Part shown: in pieces, positions 4,997 through 5,961 of the stretch
Layout: every line of letters starts with the position of its first letter
Position numbering within the stretch: the first letter of the stretch is position 1
From: Gammaproteobacteria bacterium
GTDB lineage: Bacteria; Pseudomonadota; Gammaproteobacteria; Pseudomonadales; DSM-25080
Length of the DNA stretch: 5,961 bases
Reading direction: 5' to 3'
Assembly: GCA_013372965.1 (NCBI GenBank)
Contig: JABXIR010000236.1
Coordinates: forward strand, 1-5,961
Notes under the pieces: generated by a model
The model's input: only the letters and a program-made list of their open reading frames with translations
What the model was told of the DNA's origin: nothing
Databases searched by the model: none
Made by a program: the position numbers and the translations under genes

Positions 4997-5961
4997 TTCA
5001 TCCGCTATGCGACCATTGAGGGCCTCGATAAAGGCCCTTATTTTTGCTCGAGATTCTTGTTGTTCCAACTCTATGTCACTATCGGCCACGATGCCACCAC
5101 CACCCCAAATAAACAAATCATTGTGGTCTTTAACGAGCGTTCGAATGGTAATACTAGAGTCCATACGTCCATGGTCTGATAGGTAACAGACGCTGCCACA
5201 GTAGGCCGAACGGCGAGTGCGTTCCAGTTCTTCAATCACTTCCATGGAACGCACTTTGGGCGCGCCCGTGATACTCCCACCGGGCAACGTCGCTCTAAGC
5301 ACGTCGACCATATCTGCGGCATCATCCAGCTTACTAGACACCGTACTCACTAAGTGGTGGACGTTCTTATAGGTTTCGATTTCAAATAATTTATCGACTT
5401 TCACGGAACCCACTTTGGAAACACGGCCTAAGTCATTTCGCATTAAGTCGACAATCATCACGTTTTCCGCGCGATCCTTAATCGAATTTCTTAATCGTTC
5501 AATGCGTTGACCATCAACTACTTCATCTTCCGAACGCGCAATGGTTCCTTTAATTGGCTGTGTAACGATACTGCCGTTCGTAATGGTGACAAAACGCTCA
5601 GGCGAAACACTAATAACGGCACGGTCAGCGTCGACAGGAATGAATGCGGAAAACGGTGAGCTGACGGACTTCCGAACCCTCTGGTAGATACTCAGCGCAT
5701 CGGCCGAGCAAATGGTACTGAATCGTTGCGTATAGTTAACTTGATAACAATCACCCGCTCGGATGTACTCAAGGATCTTTTCGAGATCCTCTATGTATTC
5801 GGAACGGGAGGTGTCTGAATGCCAAATAGAGGCAGAAATCGGGTCGTCATCACGACGATTAGCGGTCCGTTTCTCTAGCTCTCCCGACAAATTAACGTCG
5901 GTCGTCGTAAAATAACTACATTTTTGCTCTCGATCTTGAATAATCGCCCATTCATAACGCC
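4982..5961 (-). CDS. pabB: Aminodeoxychorismate synthase component I (PabB), N-terminus outside the window
   Basis: With the PabA glutaminase, PabB converts chorismate and ammonia to 4-amino-4-deoxychorismate, the precursor of p-aminobenzoate and folate. The frame is open from the stop (TAA, 4984-4982) to the right edge, giving 325 visible residues of about 450. The first visible residues, RYEWAIIQDREQ, continue the family's N-terminal domain, so the TTG at 5890 is not the start. Visible motifs in order are YIRAGDCYQVNYTQRF (65-80), SPERF (119-123), QPIKGT (134-139), ENVMIVDLMRNDLGRVS (165-181), LPGGSITGAPKVRSMEVI (225-242), AYCGSVCYLSDHGRMDSSI (252-270) and a final SRAKI. The lysine in PIKGT (codon 5551-5549) marks PabB; anthranilate synthase TrpE has alanine there. 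pabA is not in the window, as is common. The 3' end overlaps cysB by 15 bases and contains the cysB terminator. Confidence 0.94.
   Translation of the reverse strand, partial: RYEWAIIQDREQKCSYFTTTDVNLSGELEKRTANRRDDDPISASIWHSDTSRSEYIEDLEKILEYIRAGDCYQVNYTQRFSTICSADALSIYQRVRKSVSSPFSAFIPVDADRAVISVSPERFVTITNGSIVTQPIKGTIARSEDEVVDGQRIERLRNSIKDRAENVMIVDLMRNDLGRVSKVGSVKVDKLFEIETYKNVHHLVSTVSSKLDDAADMVDVLRATLPGGSITGAPKVRSMEVIEELERTRRSAYCGSVCYLSDHGRMDSSITIRTLVKDHNDLFIWGGGGIVADSDIELEQQESRAKIRAFIEALNGRIADELEDG
5017..5045 (+). terminator. Intrinsic terminator of cysB, inside the pabB coding sequence
   Basis: AGGGCCT (5019-5025) pairs with AGGCCCT (5032-5038) around the loop CGATAA. A G-T and a T-A pair at the base (5017-5018 with 5039-5040) extend the stem to 9 pairs, and TTTTT follows at 5041-5045. 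It starts 21 bases after the cysB stop. On the minus strand the hairpin has no T-tract behind it, so it should not stop pabB transcription. I saw no separate terminator for pabB just beyond its own stop. Confidence 0.8.

Noticed and set aside
1869..5045. The two GGGC-type hairpins (1875-1890 and 5019-5038) as a dispersed repeat family
   Set aside because: Both are simple terminator stems with different loops and flanks; the resemblance is limited to the GC core.
4574..5186. Frames within cysB and the pabB 3' end (4574-4810 minus, 4581-4877 plus, 4920-5186 plus)
   Set aside because: Shadows of two confidently assigned genes; no domain or initiation signal.
4982..5890. A 302-residue pabB starting at TTG 5890
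   Set aside because: The same frame stays open to the window edge and its residues (EWAIIQDREQ) look like PabB; the N-terminal domain is missing, so this is an artefact of the first start-like codon in the window.

Overview
This 5,961-base window looks like ordinary chromosomal DNA from a gammaproteobacterium, plausibly a marine or free-living one. The main support is a full-length CysB whose sulfate-site residues carry the same numbers as in enterobacterial CysB; that regulator is largely confined to gamma- and betaproteobacteria. YajC, an AGCS-type Na+/alanine symporter, a catabolic-sized alanine racemase and PabB fit the same picture. Base composition is balanced and even across the window. 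I see no insertion sequence, integrase, tRNA, CRISPR array, phage gene or other sign of an accessory island.

Layout. Bases 1-66 hold the last 21 codons of a + strand gene ending in an Ser-Asp-His motif typical of exonuclease III/Crc-family proteins. Next comes yajC (119-448, +) with its own extended -10 promoter and a strong intrinsic terminator (462-490). alsT (515-1849, +) follows. It converges on alr (1920-2987, -), and both end at one bidirectional terminator (1869-1899). alr diverges across 80 bases from a cytosolic 5'-nucleotidase gene (3068-3955, +). cysB (4025-4996, +) follows that gene, with a candidate promoter and a palindrome over its -10 and start site. pabB (4982 to beyond 5961, -) enters from the right edge. 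Its stop codon lies inside cysB, and the cysB terminator lies inside the pabB coding sequence.

Functionally the window is a series of short housekeeping units: protein export (YajC), alanine uptake and racemisation (AlsT, Alr), nucleotide dephosphorylation, sulfur-assimilation control (CysB) and folate precursor synthesis (PabB). Only alsT/alr form an obvious metabolic pair, L-alanine import and conversion to D-alanine for peptidoglycan. yajC is separated from secD/secF, its usual neighbours.

I did not find a previously undescribed system. The points worth a second look are regulatory and architectural: the cysB terminator embedded in antisense pabB codons, the candidate CysB autoregulatory palindrome, and the isolated yajC unit.
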